Assembly: GCA_000226015.1 (NCBI GenBank)
Contig: JH153084.1
Location: forward strand, 108,582 to 172,581
Source of the DNA: Mnemiopsis leidyi
Taxonomy: Eukaryota; Ctenophora; Tentaculata; Lobata; Bolinopsidae
Direction: 5' to 3'
DNA length: 64,000 nucleotides
Below the pieces are notes generated by a model, which saw only the letters and a list, made by a program, of their open reading frames with translations, searched no databases and had not been told where the DNA came from. Below, in pieces: positions 10,641 to 24,000 of the stretch; within the stretch, counting starts at the first letter, position 1, and each line of letters begins with the position of its first letter. The position numbers were made by a program, and so were the translations under genes.

Positions 10641-11044
10641 TGATGAGATTGCTCCTGAAACCACTGCCTACATTAATTTAAAAAGCTGGCACAATTAAAA
10701 AATGATTTCTGTCAAGCTTAACCAATCCTTGCTTGCTTTAACAAAAGTGCGTACGGCGTAGCGTGTTGGCGACGGAGAACCGGCAATTACAGAAATTTGA
10801 TAATCCGAGGACAGCAGCTCATAGCTGTGGTCCGCAATTACAGAATGAATAATTTATTATAAGTTAATTGAGAATTGTCAGTCATTTCCATGGGGGATCC
10901 GCCAATATCGATGTGTACGTCTCAAATATGTGTGCGGCTCAAATATGTGCGCGGCTTAAATATGTGTTCGTCTTAAAAATGCTTAGCGCTCGATTCGTGT
11001 GTACACCTCATCCACTTCCCGGTACTCCATAGTGCCCACACAGC

Positions 11045-11116
11045 TTGTACAGCAGCGCGCACCCTTTCGCGCGTCATTTTACTTGCTTCGAATGAGGGTC
11101 TGAAAAAGTCAAACAA
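11045..11116 (-). mobile_element. Tiny element, family 2, inverted copy
   Basis: Runs TTGTACAGCAGCGCGCACCC to AAAGTCAAACAA, the reverse orientation of the 9421 copy. No target duplication is left. Confidence 0.6.
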
Positions 11117-11193
11117 TGCTAAACGCGAGCTATAGGGCTATGTTGGTTTAGCAAGGGATACTCGTGTTTAGCAAAAACCAACCATACGTTTAC

Positions 11194-11284
11194 TTGTCAG
11201 ACGTTGCCTGACCTGCTGCCGCGAAGCGGCAGCCCCTGCACGCGAAGCGAATTTGAATTGAAAATGGGCCGCAACGCAAGGCAA
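11194..11284 (+). mobile_element. GC-rich hairpin element, family 3 (91 bp)
   Basis: The ends are TTGTCAGACGTTGC and GCAACGCAAGGCAA (imperfect inverted repeat with the shared core CGTTGC). It contains the perfect hairpin CTGCCGCGAAGCGGCAG. The flanks carry an 8-bp duplication, ACGTTTAC (11186-11193 and 11285-11292). Confidence 0.75.
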
Positions 11285-11403
11285 ACGTTTACCGGGCGCT
11301 GCGCGGCTCTCTCTACAACAATTAACCTGAGGTCCCCAGGCAACCCTACGTCCTTACATCGTTGGATACTTCAAAAGAAAACTTAAATGTGATCTTCATG
11401 CTT

Positions 11404-11459
11404 CATTGTCTGACGTTGTCTGACCCTCATTCGAAGGGAAGGTGCGCGCTACTGAACAA
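11404..11459 (+). mobile_element. Tiny element, family 2, internally shortened copy
   Basis: TTGTCTGACGTTGTCTGACC at the left and GGTGCGCGCTACTGAACAA at the right. The middle part seen at 9421 is missing. Confidence 0.55.
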
Positions 11460-11487
11460 TAAGCCGCAGTCCTTATTGCCTACGACA

Positions 11488-11564
11488 TTGACGAGATGAT
11501 ATTCGTCTACCGTTTTGACAAAACGTTCAGCTTTAGCTGCGTGAGTCGGGTATCACCGCGACAA
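11488..11564 (+). mobile_element. Tiny inverted-end element, family 1 (77 bp), 9-bp target duplication
   Basis: Begins TTGACGAGATGATATTCG and ends CGGGTATCACCGCGACAA, ends that are imperfect inverted repeats of each other. It is flanked by perfect 9-bp repeats CCTACGACA at 11479-11487 and 11565-11573. Confidence 0.85.
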
Positions 11565-12989
11565 CCTACGACAATGATCAATGATTGATGATCGGAGGAA
11601 AACGTAGAGAGAACCACACAGCGCCCGATAAGAATTAGGCAACAGTTCTAAAAGTTTCTTTAATTTTTTATCAAATGATAAAAGCAAAAATTATATAAAA
11701 AGTTAAGACATCATTTTTCAAATTGTACTGCGCTCAGGCCTTCTCGCACATCTTATTCCCTTTATTCACTTTAGAGATTCCCTCTATTCGCTTTGAATGC
11801 AAATGACAGTACCAGAATCATTTAAAAAATCAGAACTAAACATGAACATTAAACATTTTCAAATGCCTATATTATGTAGGAATATATAAGTACTACATAT
11901 CTCATTTTTAAACCTTGCTTTGCTCTGACTGCTTCGGGGTAGCAGAGCTGGGCAACGCCTAGCAAGAGCAAGTCATGAACACTGAACAACTATTTCACAA
12001 CCTCCTATATTCAAAATTAGCTAAGGGTATCGCAGTGATTCCAGACTCTGCTCTCCCAGCTCAAAGCTGACATTTCATGGATATAAGGAAAGGTGGACAT
12101 TTAGCAGTGAACTAATTTGGGAGAACTTGTGCCAAATACTTGTTTTTTTGGAAAGTTAGTAGGTAATAGGATAAACTTAATAGATAATAAAACAGTGATT
12201 TATAATGTAAATTTTAATGTGTATTTAATGTTATTTAGATGTAAAATTCCTTTTTTAGTGTTATCTAAATGAACGTATATCTATTGATTTGTGTACTGTA
12301 TGATGACTCAACAAGAGTTTATGGATGTTTTTTTAACGATAATGGTTTAACATGGTATCAATGTGTAATGTATCAATAAAATTTTCTTGTTTGATTGAAA
12401 ATTTTTTCGTTTGATTGATAAAACGTCAGATCTAGTTTACAATGAACAACAGTAGGAGGAAACTATTTTTAGGGGTTGCAATAAATATTATGGACTATTA
12501 TGGACTATAATGATATCTTGGATATAATGATATATAGAGATATCAATCATCAAATATCAACAAGATTTAAAAAAAGTTTATTTGATATTGAATCGAATTT
12601 GTAACTGAATTTTTACCTAACTTAAAGTTACACCCCTGTCTGATAGCTGAAGGTATTACTCAAAATATATAATATTATCTTATGATGCTCAATTATTTGA
12701 TGAAGGCGTTGCTTATTGAGTTATGAACCATCCATAGCTGTGATAAGCTGTAAAAATAGAAAATGTTTGCAAAAGTAGTTCAATCAAAAATTTCCCCCTT
12801 GTTATTTCGCTCCGTCATCCTGCCCCAGAACAAGTTAAACAAGTTTTTAAGTTAAACAAGATTTACTTTCTCATCTGCAATGTTACTCAATAAAAATTGG
12901 GGATATAAATTTATCCTTCTGCTTTTCTTCAAAATATCTTAATCATGTAAACAATGCTCATATTTCGTCCTTAAATAATAAGTATCAAT

Positions 12990-13155
12990 CTCAAAAACAC
13001 CACTTTTATAATAAAATGTACGATGAAAGTCGTGATGATCATTTTGTTGTTCCAACAAGTGAAAATCGCTGATGAAATGCGATTTTGCACATGTTGGAAC
13101 AACAAAATGATCATCACGACTTTCATCGTTCTTTTTATTATAAGAGTTTTTATGA
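12990..13155. repeat. Near-perfect long hairpin; central arms of 37 bp are perfect
   Basis: 13021-13057 is the exact reverse complement of 13092-13128. Inner arms (GTGAAAATCGC with GCGATTTTGCAC) continue the stem to a loop of about 8 nt, and imperfect pairing extends outward through the TTATAATAAAA sequences. It could be a young fold-back MITE or a small-RNA precursor. It has no coding content. Confidence 0.85.
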
Positions 13156-13526
13156 AGGCGATTTTTACCACATCAAAAACACCATTTTTAGAAGTACACA
13201 ATAGTATCAAAGAAATATCGTTAAAAACATCCTGCCCCAGAACATTTTGCCCCTCAGGTTTTGCCCCCTCGACCGTAACCATAACCCTAACCCTTACAAA
13301 GTTGTCTGTTGTGGAGTGTCATTGGGACAAAATCTCTAAAACACAAGGTTCTGGGGTAGGAAGTTGGCCACCCTTATTATTTAACCCCCATTTGTTTGAA
13401 AACGTTCCTCAAATTATTTGAATGATTAAAAAATATATTTTATGACTTTAATTTCTCAGGATAGATATTAGAGAAATTTGCCAAATATGTGACTTTTTTC
13501 AGGGGACGGAAAATTTTTTTCAACTG

Positions 13527-14158
13527 CAGTCATCCCCTGATTTACCGGGCTTTTTTGGGGGACAGCAAAAATGCAGGGCAAATTGGGGGACCCGGTAAAT
13601 GTGCCATTTGGGGCCCGAAATTGGGTCTAAATTGTTTCTTATAAGTTTATATACTGTCTTTTTGTCATTGGAACAATGTTAATTAAGTAAGTTTTGAAAA
13701 CAAAATTGAACACCTTCCTTGGAAATACTGAGGTTTGTACTGGGTCTATTGTTCCAGAGCTTAGTATGTATTACATGACACTGCTCTGTTCCTTTCATGC
13801 GATCACATCACATCCTTGCATTGACAGAGCAAGATCCAATCATCCGAGCACCGATTACAAGCAGTACGATAACGACCAATGTGATACATACATGATACAT
13901 ACAATACAGGCCGTTGAGCTAAGAAGGTGCTGTCAGAGTCACGCTTGTTAATGCTAGAGTGTCATATGTTTATAGGGCGGGAATGCAGGGGATCACATAT
14001 CAGTTACCACTGCACACAAACATGTTATAAATTTCCATTGCAGCAATATTTTTAAAAAAAGTTCGAAAAAAAATTTTGGCTCAAATTTTGGGTAAAATTT
14101 CAGGAGAAAGGAATGAGGCCTGGTAAATCGGGGGACTGGGTAAATCGGGGGATGACTG
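13527..14158. mobile_element. pogo/Tigger-like non-autonomous element (632 bp)
   Basis: The left end CAGTCATCCCCTGATTTACC and the reverse complement of the right end CAGTCATCCCCCGATTTACC match at 19 of 20. CAGTCATCCC is typical of Tigger/pogo ends. TA flanks the right side; the left flank is TG. No transposase frame is seen. It ends 133 bp before the first neurexin ATG. Confidence 0.65.
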
Positions 14159-14290
14159 TATATGTTTCTTATAGCTTTAGTTTTTATATCAAACTATCAC
14201 TTGTACGTCTCCTCTCTGTCTTACTAACAAAGCTCCATTTTAGAAAAATTATCTTTGATTTAAAATCTTGCTTTTAGGTCTCATGTCCTT

Positions 14291-15011
14291 ATGAAGATGA
14301 AAATATTTGCACTCATCATGGTGGTTGCAGCTTGGGCTTCTGCTGAAAAAACTTTTTTTGACACTGACAATACCTTTGCCCAGTTTCGAAACTGGGTTGT
14401 TAGAGATAGAGGAATCTTGCTGTTTTCCTTCAGTACTTACAAAGAAAATGCACTTCTTCTATATTCAGATGGAGGTTTAGACGGATCAGAAGATTTTCTG
14501 AAAGTGCAACTAGTCAATCAAAAGATGGTTGTTCACACTAACTTTGGCAGTGGCACTGAAATATTTGAAATTGGAGAAAATTTGTCGAATGGTGCTTTCC
14601 ACACAGTGAGAATACAGGTAGAACCAGCAGTGATAACCATTGTTCTTGACGACACCCTCAGCAAAGAGCAGCATTTCGACAACTCCTACACTTTACAGCT
14701 TTCCTCCCCAGTCTTTATCGGTGGCGTCAGTAAGTTCTACCCTTCAAGCTTGGTTGAACCTGACATGGCTCTTGAACCTCGATTTTCTGGATGCATTCGC
14801 GACTTCAAATTCACCAAACCAGGCCAGGACAGTTTGGCACTTCCGATGACTATTGAAGAAGAAGGGACCACAGAGGGATGTGGAGCGGCCACATGTGAGA
14901 GCTTGTCCTACCAAGATTCCTGCAAAAACGGAGGAACCTGTGACCCCCAACTAGACGGATATATTTGCAACTGTGAAGGAACAGGCTACTCTGGAGAACG
15001 CTGCACTAAAG
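14291..15011 (+). CDS. Nrxn: Neurexin alpha first coding exon: signal peptide, LNS1, EGF-A
   Basis: The signal peptide is [21 protein letters not shown]1 spans about residues 19-190 (ending SGCIRDFKF). EGF-A spans about 197-240 with C...NGGTCDP...[13 protein letters not shown]. The donor is AAAG|GTTTGT, phase 1. An acceptor-like CTTTTAG at 14271-14277 suggests a separate 5' UTR exon upstream. A three-codon upstream ORF (ATG at 14283) ends in TGA overlapping the main ATG as ATGA. Confidence 0.92.
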
Positions 15012-18000
15012 GTTTGTGAATATTTAAATTCAAGTCAAAGTTACACCACTACTCAGTATGTTTAATATTCATGTCCTGTGCAAATTTTTTATGTGCCTGT
15101 TTGATGTGTGGCGTTTTCGTTGTGCTGTGTAAAATTTTTAACCGATTGGTTTCGGTCACGTTTTGAGTTCTGCATTCTTATCTTTGAAGTCTGATCTTTC
15201 CCATGCAATAATCGGTGGATAGAAAAGGCATCTTTTTGACACTGTGTGGGAGTAGAAACGGTTATTATGTTTGTCGGCAGCGGTATTGAATTGGTACATG
15301 CATAGTTCTACAGATAACAGTAATATTTAGGCACAAACTCACGGAAAGCATTTGGATGAATTATTTTCTTTCGTGAATTCTGAAAGACGCCTGAACGAGT
15401 ATAGCAAATATTGTATCAAGTAAATGCATGCGCGTGTGGGTTATGTATTCAGTAAAGCCATCCCAACCTTCTACTTCTGCATCATTACCTTTTTAAAAGT
15501 TCTGTCAGCCCATCTGATGTTTCCGGGAAAGTGGTATGTGAGTGATGTGACAAATGGGAAACGTTTGCGTCCGCGCCATGGGAATAGTAACATTGTTATC
15601 ATGACAAATAGACCTCACCTCGGCCCTCCGCTCCGTTCGGCATTCAATGGTCGTTTATCAATTTGGAAGCGATTTATGGACAAATATAGGCTGGAAATAG
15701 AGGTAAATCGCGATAATTCATTGTCTGATGGTCCATGGATCACCCGTGGTATCGGTATTTAGAAGTAAGTTTTACATATACAGTCGAGTCGCATAACTGT
15801 GTATTGGGATCCATATCACTGTGTCATTGCGGGAGAAAACCTATGTGTTGAACGCTAAGCTTTGTACAGAATATCGAGTCACGAGTCATTTGACCGTGAC
15901 TGTGTAACGTCTAACAATTTCTCTGGTTTAAGAGCTCATTGTTTCTCCTTCTTCTCTGATAAACACACATTACACGCAACACACGGGAAGAAACTTCAAA
16001 GGGTGCCTCAACTTTGCCGCTCATCATGATCATCACAGTGTCTCTCACTGGAGCAGGTAGTTTCTCTTGCACAGTCCTATGATCGTGCATTGTGTTTTTG
16101 TCTACTTTGCAAGTTTGTCATTCTAGCATTTTGTAGTACTGGCCGCTTACTTTTCGCATGTACACACTTCGTCCACCACAAAACAGTTGATAACTAGAGA
16201 GAGAGAGAGCAATCACGCTCACCTTCTTCTCCTTAAACCCGTGGAATTAGAAAGTTTAGAGGTAACATCAAACAAGATTAGCGACTCTCAGGCCAGTTGA
16301 GATCAGTTTGGTTCTTCCGCTCTTGATACGGTTTGGAGGGCCACGTGATCTAAATCAGAGCTTTCTATTGACTGTCAGCAATATTTGTAGTGCTTATTAT
16401 TTGATTTGGAGCCGAAAGTTGGTGGAGTTTGATTACTGGTGTTAGCACAGACTGCTCCCTTCGTGAGTGAGAGGGTTGAGAGAGAGGGCGAGTGAGGTAT
16501 CATGAGCTAACATTTGGCGTTGTAACTTCCCCATATTATGTGGCTCCTTTCTCTGGGGGCTATGTCTCGGTATGATTTTAGGAGGTCCTCTAACTGATAA
16601 CGTTACTGGTAACAGTTGTTACGGGTCCTTTGTCAATTTTACAGGACCGAGGTAATAAACCGGCTAAAAAGTTAATGTGGTTTCAAAGAGCAGGGATTTC
16701 TTTTTATTTCACAATTTTTTCTATTTCTTTTAGCTCACTCATGCGTGTTGATTAATTTCGAAATAAGTGGGCTGGAAATTAAGAACGTACGAAAACCTAA
16801 GAAATTCCTTACTTTCAACCAACGTTGGTGTCAGAAAGCGTCCTGCATGAATGAATAAATGATAAAAGTTAAGTTCCGAAAAGATTTAAAATCTCGATTA
16901 TGGGCTCCAAACGTCCCCGAAATTGCATGCTACATTTATTTAGATTTCCTTTAATGTACGAAGGTAATAGGCCTGTAGACCCTTCGACAGCAGAGCAGAA
17001 ATCCATTAGGGATTCAACTGATGGGAATATAGTACTCAAGTCACACTTTCCAAGGAATGAATGTATTTATGCTGTATTTGGTTATATCAACGAGCTGGTG
17101 TGGTGTTTAGTAATCACGAAAGTTGTCGTATCTCGTATTACACCGTTTCAAAATTTTTACTGGACATAACATGCTAGCCGCTAGGCAGGCACACGCTGCA
17201 TTGCATTATACTTTTATCACCTATAATGCTTGTCGGCACATAATATATATTTTATATTATCAAAACGTCTGCATCTTCCAAACACAACGTAGCACGACGA
17301 ATCTAATGATACTCAGGGTAAATATTCAATGTACCGTCGTACTTTCGGGGCAATCATTTTATTAACATTCCTACTGGTATTAACAACTCGTACACTTAAA
17401 CAGACTGTTCTAGACAATAGTGTAACAATGTAGATCTAGATTCAGTTGTAAAATTTAAGTATTCTAATTCAAATTACAATAATCAAGATAAAATCCATCC
17501 CTTCCACTACAGCATGCAGCGCTACCCCAACCTCGCACTCTCACCTCGCACTCTGAGCTGTTTAAATCTTAATAGCTGTCAGCTGAGTACTCTCCAGAGA
17601 TTACCCGGGAGTTGGGCCAGCAGGTCTCATGTCACGTGATATTCCTAGTCACGTGACACTGGTCCTCTTCTCCTGTCATCAGCTCCTACCTTCATCTTTG
17701 TGTAACGACCTTTCTCTCTGGGCATAGGTGTTTCAAAATTTGTGATAAAACTTTACATCCTTGCGTAAACATGTGAATTTTTGTACCCGAATTGCCATCT
17801 GTTAGCTACTTTACTTGGAGGTTTCCATCTGAATAAAGGAAATATAAGGCAAGTTCAAAATTCCGCAATAGCCTGGATTTCACGTAGGAATGACAGCCGT
17901 GCTAAGTGGCAATTCATTTTAAACAGCTGTTTAACGTGCATACAACCACGTCTAATTACATTTATCAGAAAATTCGATAAGAAAAGGTCTTTAAAAAAAA

Positions 18001-21000
18001 CTTCAAACCTTGACAATTTGATTTGCAATGTTTTGTTCTGCCACGGAGTAACTTTAAAACCCAATACCCTCACCCCTGGCTAAGTAACTACTAGCCCCCC
18101 TCACGTGTATTCCCTTTACTGGACTACAGGTGCAGAACTCTAGATCGTGTACAAAAGTGTCGGATGTAACTTCCGGAGTTAATATCGATCTGATAGCCCA
18201 GGTCATTACTATAATAGGTTCTGAATAATCCTGAATATTATCTAAAATTTGGTCCGTCTTGGAGGGTTAACTTTGACGTGCCGCTATTTCTACTTCCAGG
18301 ACTGCTCACTGTCACATAACAAGGAGTGTGGATGTCTGGATCTGTGTAACGTTTTCTGTTTTTGTCGGTACTCTTATCTGGAACAAGTTCTTGAGATTTG
18401 GAATCTGGTGAAATGGTTAAAATTATCTTCATATTTTATCGTTATTTACCGAGAGCTAGAGCAGATATTCAAATACTGAGCGAGCTTTATGTCACAAAAT
18501 TCACTGTATATTATTACAGGTACAGCTTATTCGCCATTCTACCCTGTACTTGTACCTAGCCTGGTCATGGGCCGTTTCCATTAGTGATGAGATATACTTG
18601 AAGTATTTGAACATCCTCGAGCAATAAGTCACTCCATAACCTCAACTTTTAAGATTATTGTGCATTATTTGCCAAGGGGAAGTACGCAAAATATGTCCCA
18701 TCGTTTACAAGCCGCAAAGTACACTGTAAACAGGTAAATAAAAGCAAAAAACCAAGGTCGGGTTAGGATTTTAAGTAGACTATGTCTGTACTACAAGTCT
18801 GTTGATGAAACATTTTTTAAAACTTTTAAGTTCAGTATAGCTAGCGTACCATTAACCTTGTTACCTGGGCTGGCTGATGTTGTGCGGCTAATTAATTACG
18901 TAATTACTGACTAATGACAAATCAGCCAATTAGTCGGGGGCACCGTTTGTAAAGAACTTGTGGTGGTGCAGGGAGGCGTTGTGCACCGTAATCAATCAAC
19001 ATTAATACAAGTATTGTCTGGAAGTTGGTAAAACTCCAATCTTACGGTTTAGCTTCTCCGATCTTTCCATTAGCGCCTCCGAGCTAAATTGACCGCATAG
19101 AAAATGATTTTAACTCGGAGGACAGGCTTTGAACAAGTTCTGTGTTTGGCCAGACCTACTTTACCTACTTAAAACACTAAACGGGCCGCTGATCCACCCC
19201 GAGCTTGTCGGATAGACCTTTACCCTCCCTCACATAGCTCCCATCTCGGGCTCTTATTGGTTCTTATCATTTTGTTACTATTGACCGCCTTCTCCCAGTA
19301 GCCTGCGCGTCTTTGGTCCGCCTCAAAGCAAACCCAGAGAACAATCCAATAAAGGATGAGTGATGACTTAATGACAAAGTCAAAGTGAGGGTTCCAACAC
19401 AGAACCGGGTCTATAATTACACGAGATTTTGTTCTCTGTAGTTCCCTCCCTCCTCAGAGTCCACAAGACTTGCCGATAGCAGTGGGAGTATTGATAGCTC
19501 TCATTAACTTGCGGGATCTCTGTAAGTTCCAGAAAGTTTCTCTGAGCTACAAATGTGGGAGTATCCCGGCAAGATGTCGTCCAGGCAGGCTGGACTGGAG
19601 CCACTAGAACGAGAGACATTGTGTATCAGTAACGATGTACACATGTTACAGAGAGAAGAGAGAGTGTATCATGTACACATCTCATCACGCGGCCCCCTCC
19701 TCTGTGTAGGGCAGGACGAGAGAATTTGCTTTGATCCAGCCGAACAAAGAACTTGCATACTTTGTAGGAGGAGGAGGACACTGTCGGACCTCGTTGTTGC
19801 TTATCGCTCATTACATGAATTATAGAGTTGGACATGATCAATGTGATACACATAAAAACTCGACTTGATTGCTCATGCGCTCTTTCATCGTGATCGTGTA
19901 TCGTCAAGTTTAGCCGCTACTAGAGCGATACTCCGAAATAAAGTGCTAGCAGTGGTAAGAAGAAAGGGAGAACTAGCGGTCTTCTTGTGTGGAACTCCCA
20001 CGGACTCTTGGAGTGTCTTAACAGATTCCCACACTTTTAGAAAGTGACCGTTTAGTTCAGTTCAAACACAAGGAAATTATTTGCACCAGATCCAGCTGTC
20101 GAGTAAGGTGTTATTCGCTGACATTCTGATAGTTTTACCCGTATTTAGCAAATCTCGTTTGTCTAGTGCTGGGATAACACCAAGTAAGATGTACAAACGG
20201 GGAGAATATTTCTCTAAGATGTATGTATATGTAAGCGAGCAGTGATTTTACATTTAATCATCCAAGACTCGGCATCCTCAAAAGGCGCTGATCCACAAGA
20301 GAAACGCTTCAGTGCATTTACACCCTTTACTCCGCCATGCATAATGCGGCCGTCCTGTTGAAAGGTGATGTTCGACCTACTTGGACATTTCAACTTTAAA
20401 CATGGAATACTTTCCTACTTCGGCGTGAATTTTAAAACGGCTCACAAGGCCGGTCACAGTTATATAAAAGTTTAAATTCCCCTGGAAACTGAGTAAATGG
20501 TTCATTAAATTTTGAAATATTGTATGGATTCTCGACGTGAAAATTTGGTGACGTCCCGGGGCCATTGGTTAGAATTCAAAGTTTACCGACAGCTAACACC
20601 TATGTAAGTTAAGGAGGTTTGCAAATTGTTTCTGATAGCCGACTTTGGGAATTTACGGTTTTCAAGGGCTGTCCCAACCGCCGAGGTGTAAATTAATATC
20701 TCGCCCTAAGATCAAAGTACTGGGAGTGAGCGAGCATGATACAGAAACTCGCACTTGAACTTTGACATAATCCCATATCAGATCTTGTGTCTAGCTGTTT
20801 AAAGTAAAAAGTTAGAGTTGACGCTGAAAATAATGAGATTCGGTTGGACTCCAAAATACATCACCGACCTCAGTTTACCGGTGATTAAGGGGGCGGAACT
20901 GCTGTATTAGATCCTTTGTGACGTTAACAGAAGCTTCATGAGTATTCCCACACACACACATACACACTGATACACAAAGTGATACTACATTAGATAATGT

Positions 21001-24000
21001 GTCGGTAGTTTTGTGGTGGCGGTATCTCCTTTTAGTGAGCTGAAGTTGAGACACATGAAAGGGAGATCGGCAGTCTGGTTCTGGTGATGACACCACGTCA
21101 ACTCTTGTTAGCGCGCGTTATCGAGAGTTGACGCGCATCTCCCCTCCCAGCTCCCTCCTTTTCCTGATGTGAACTACATTTGAAGTGAAGAAGTTAAACA
21201 GATGACATGTATAGTGGGCAGCTAATGGAGTTTTATTGGTATGGTGACAGGGTTGGAGAGGTCCGACAATCTGCAGGCAATTGGTGTAATTTGCTGAGTG
21301 CTCAACTCTGACAATACAACAACAAACAATTACAGTAGTTTACCTAGCATGACACTAACACACCTACAATTACAGCAATTTGTTCGACTTACACACACAC
21401 GATTGGAGCACAAAATTACATAACATTACTGGAGTCTCCATCATCCGATACAATACGTGAAATGTAGGAATATGAGGACAATGATCTAGTTAGAAGGTAT
21501 TTATTCATTGCAATACGTATGCGAAATGTTTAGATAGTACTGAGCAGTAAAAAGTAAGATTTCTGAAGTGAAACAATCTCGTGGCTAGATTAATTTGCCG
21601 GATTAATCTCGTAAAGTTAACGTCAGATAAAGTTTTTATCGCGATAAAGGGGATAAGTAGTTTTCTTAGTCCTACTCCTAAACACATTTATATTAGGCAG
21701 TCTAATTTGAAGCAGCTGTCACCTGTAATTTTTGTAAATCGAGTCAATCAGGGACTGATTTAATCCGAATTTATTGAACTGTAATAAGTATCATGCCTCA
21801 TACGAATAAACTAATAACATTAAGTTAACTCTGCCGAAGAAAGTCGGTTTTAACCATCGTAAAAATGCAGTGAAGGCTAAGCCCGTCTGGTGGACGGACA
21901 GACCTATAATTTCTTCCGGCGAGTTTTGACCTCCCCTTCATCCTCTAAGGCGACATGTGGGACTTGAGGGCAGGCTCGTGTAACTGGCAAGTCTAGGACT
22001 GGTCTAAGTTTTACACGCAAGAAGAGAGTGATCTGTGCGTGGCGAGGGAGAACTTATTTATAGCGCACTTTTTCCAATAATTTTGTAAATAATTCTCACC
22101 CTTCAAACTTGTATGGGATTAAATTAACAGATTGACGCACATGCACCCATACACCACAGCTGCACGTGATAATTTCCTCCATTAAAAGTCCTATTTTACA
22201 ACATTTAATTGATTGAGCAGCCCTGGTAGGACATATTCAGTTATTAAAACTATCAACTACAAGTGTTTCCAGCTATTCTTCCGCTAAGTTCGCAGTTAAA
22301 TTCGCTGCAATACTCACCTACAGTTAACCCGAATCCGATTAAGTAAGTCAGAAGTGATACAGGAATACGGTAAACCTATAAAGTTCTGTTAAACCGATAT
22401 AACTTTTAAACCTCCCATTTGATTCTCCTGCTAACCAGCTTCTCAAAGAGATGGGTCAAACACTTAACAGTTACTCAGGAGCAAAGTTAGAAAGTCTGGC
22501 CAGGGCGTTCCCAGAAATCTACACCTCCCCACTACTACTTAGTGTCATTGTTAGAGCCTCATGTTTCCTGGACACGTCTGTAGAACGTAGCGGAACTGCA
22601 GCGCCCACTGACACATTTTAGTCGGTTTGGCGGTCTCTTGTCCTCTCGGTTTAGCGGTTTCTTATGTCCTCAAGGTTTGGCGGTCTTATGTGCTTATAAT
22701 GGTTTGTTACATGTTTAGATAAGTTTAGAAGTGTACACTGCACAGTTGGTTAGAGGGTCGTCATTCAGTCTGAAATCCTTAATAAAACAAATATTATGAT
22801 GAATCTCAATCTGCGGAATTGAGTGAATTGTGCGATATTTCAAGAAGTTGTGGATATTTGTCAAAAATATAGGTATGTAAATTTAACATGTCCAGTTACA
22901 GCTCGCTAGTAGGTAGTGTGTCTGACAGTCGAGACCTCTAAAACCAGCCCAAGTACCACCTTCTCTTGGAGTCAGAGCCGTACAAATCAGATTACATTGC
23001 GGATGTTACAATTTGACAGGTCTGCTGTGTAGTCCCCTCCCAGGGTACCTGACACACGGGAAAACACCGCCAACATTCCTACATTCCAGAGTGTACTGCT
23101 AACTTCTGTACCTCTCCGTTCAAATAGGAGGCCCCTGCTAGTCTACTGAGACACTGAGTTTAGATTTCTCAAATAATTGTCACGACAGACACCTTTCTTC
23201 TAAATTCCCCATAGTTCGGATTCTTTATCAATAGCATCAGTACTTTTTCCAGATTTTCCCAGCACACTATCGAGTACTAGTAGAGTGCAAGGTATCGGAA
23301 GTGTGAGTATTCTTGTTATACAAAACTATTGAGACTTGTCTCTTCGCTAAGTTCCCTTTTGTCGGGGAACCACAATCTCTCAAATTTCTCCAGCCCGACA
23401 ATTAAAACTGCGATCCTGTATTCACTACCTCCGCCATCATTCCAAATGTTTTGTCTACCGGACCCCGTAAACACGAAAGACAAACACATTGCTACTCGGA
23501 AGCTAAGTTTGATCCAGTTTGTGGTCAGTTGGTGAATGATTTGGAAGTTGTTCTCCCGACCAGGACGTTGGCAGGAGGCCAGAAATACGGCAGATTTCAC
23601 CGGAGGTACTAAACGTGGTGAGCTTATCAGGGAGCAGGCAGCATGTAGTTAACGAGGAGACGAGCTGGGTTCTGACCACTGAGTACCCTCAAGTTTGTCA
23701 GGTTTAAAACATCCCTCTCTCCTGGGTAGAAGTCCCTTATCCTTCTCCTACTTTCTAGTCTCTTGTTCCCCCTTCTCCCACTTTCTAGTCTCTTTGTTCC
23801 CTCCTTTCTCTCCCTTTTTTTGAGTGATCCTAACCGGATCGGTACTAAGACCCTAAAATAAACATACAATATAAGATACATAAAATCATATCATAAAGTC
23901 CTAGCCGGTCTCCGAAAACTTAACAGCTTTGTATGTAGACAATACTAGAACATAAAGTAAAAATATGAGTCTATCTGCTGCATCTCACCAAATTCAGACT

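Larger units (their letters stand above)
10313..12880. mobile_element. Non-autonomous DNA element, 2.57 kb, with 50-bp terminal inverted repeats
   Basis: The left end 10313-10362 and the reverse complement of 12831-12880 match at 46 of 50 positions. Both start TTGCAGA and contain two copies of AACTTGTTTAACTTG. The interior has no transposase frame but holds several smaller elements (11045, 11194, 11404, 11488), so it served as a landing site. The gap at 10302-10312 hides the left target site, so the family cannot be set from a duplication. Confidence 0.65.

Noticed and set aside
15424-15762. 112-codon frame with a hydrophobic start
   Set aside because: The donor-like GTAAGT after it lies beyond its stop, the phase does not fit, and the sequence has no domain character.
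15775-15840. Second pogo/mariner-like end (TACAGTCGAGTCGC)
   Set aside because: No matching inverted end found within a plausible distance.
18413-18529. Possible extra first exon ([17 protein letters not shown]...)
   Set aside because: Weak signal peptide and a donor in the wrong phase for the acceptor at 39435.
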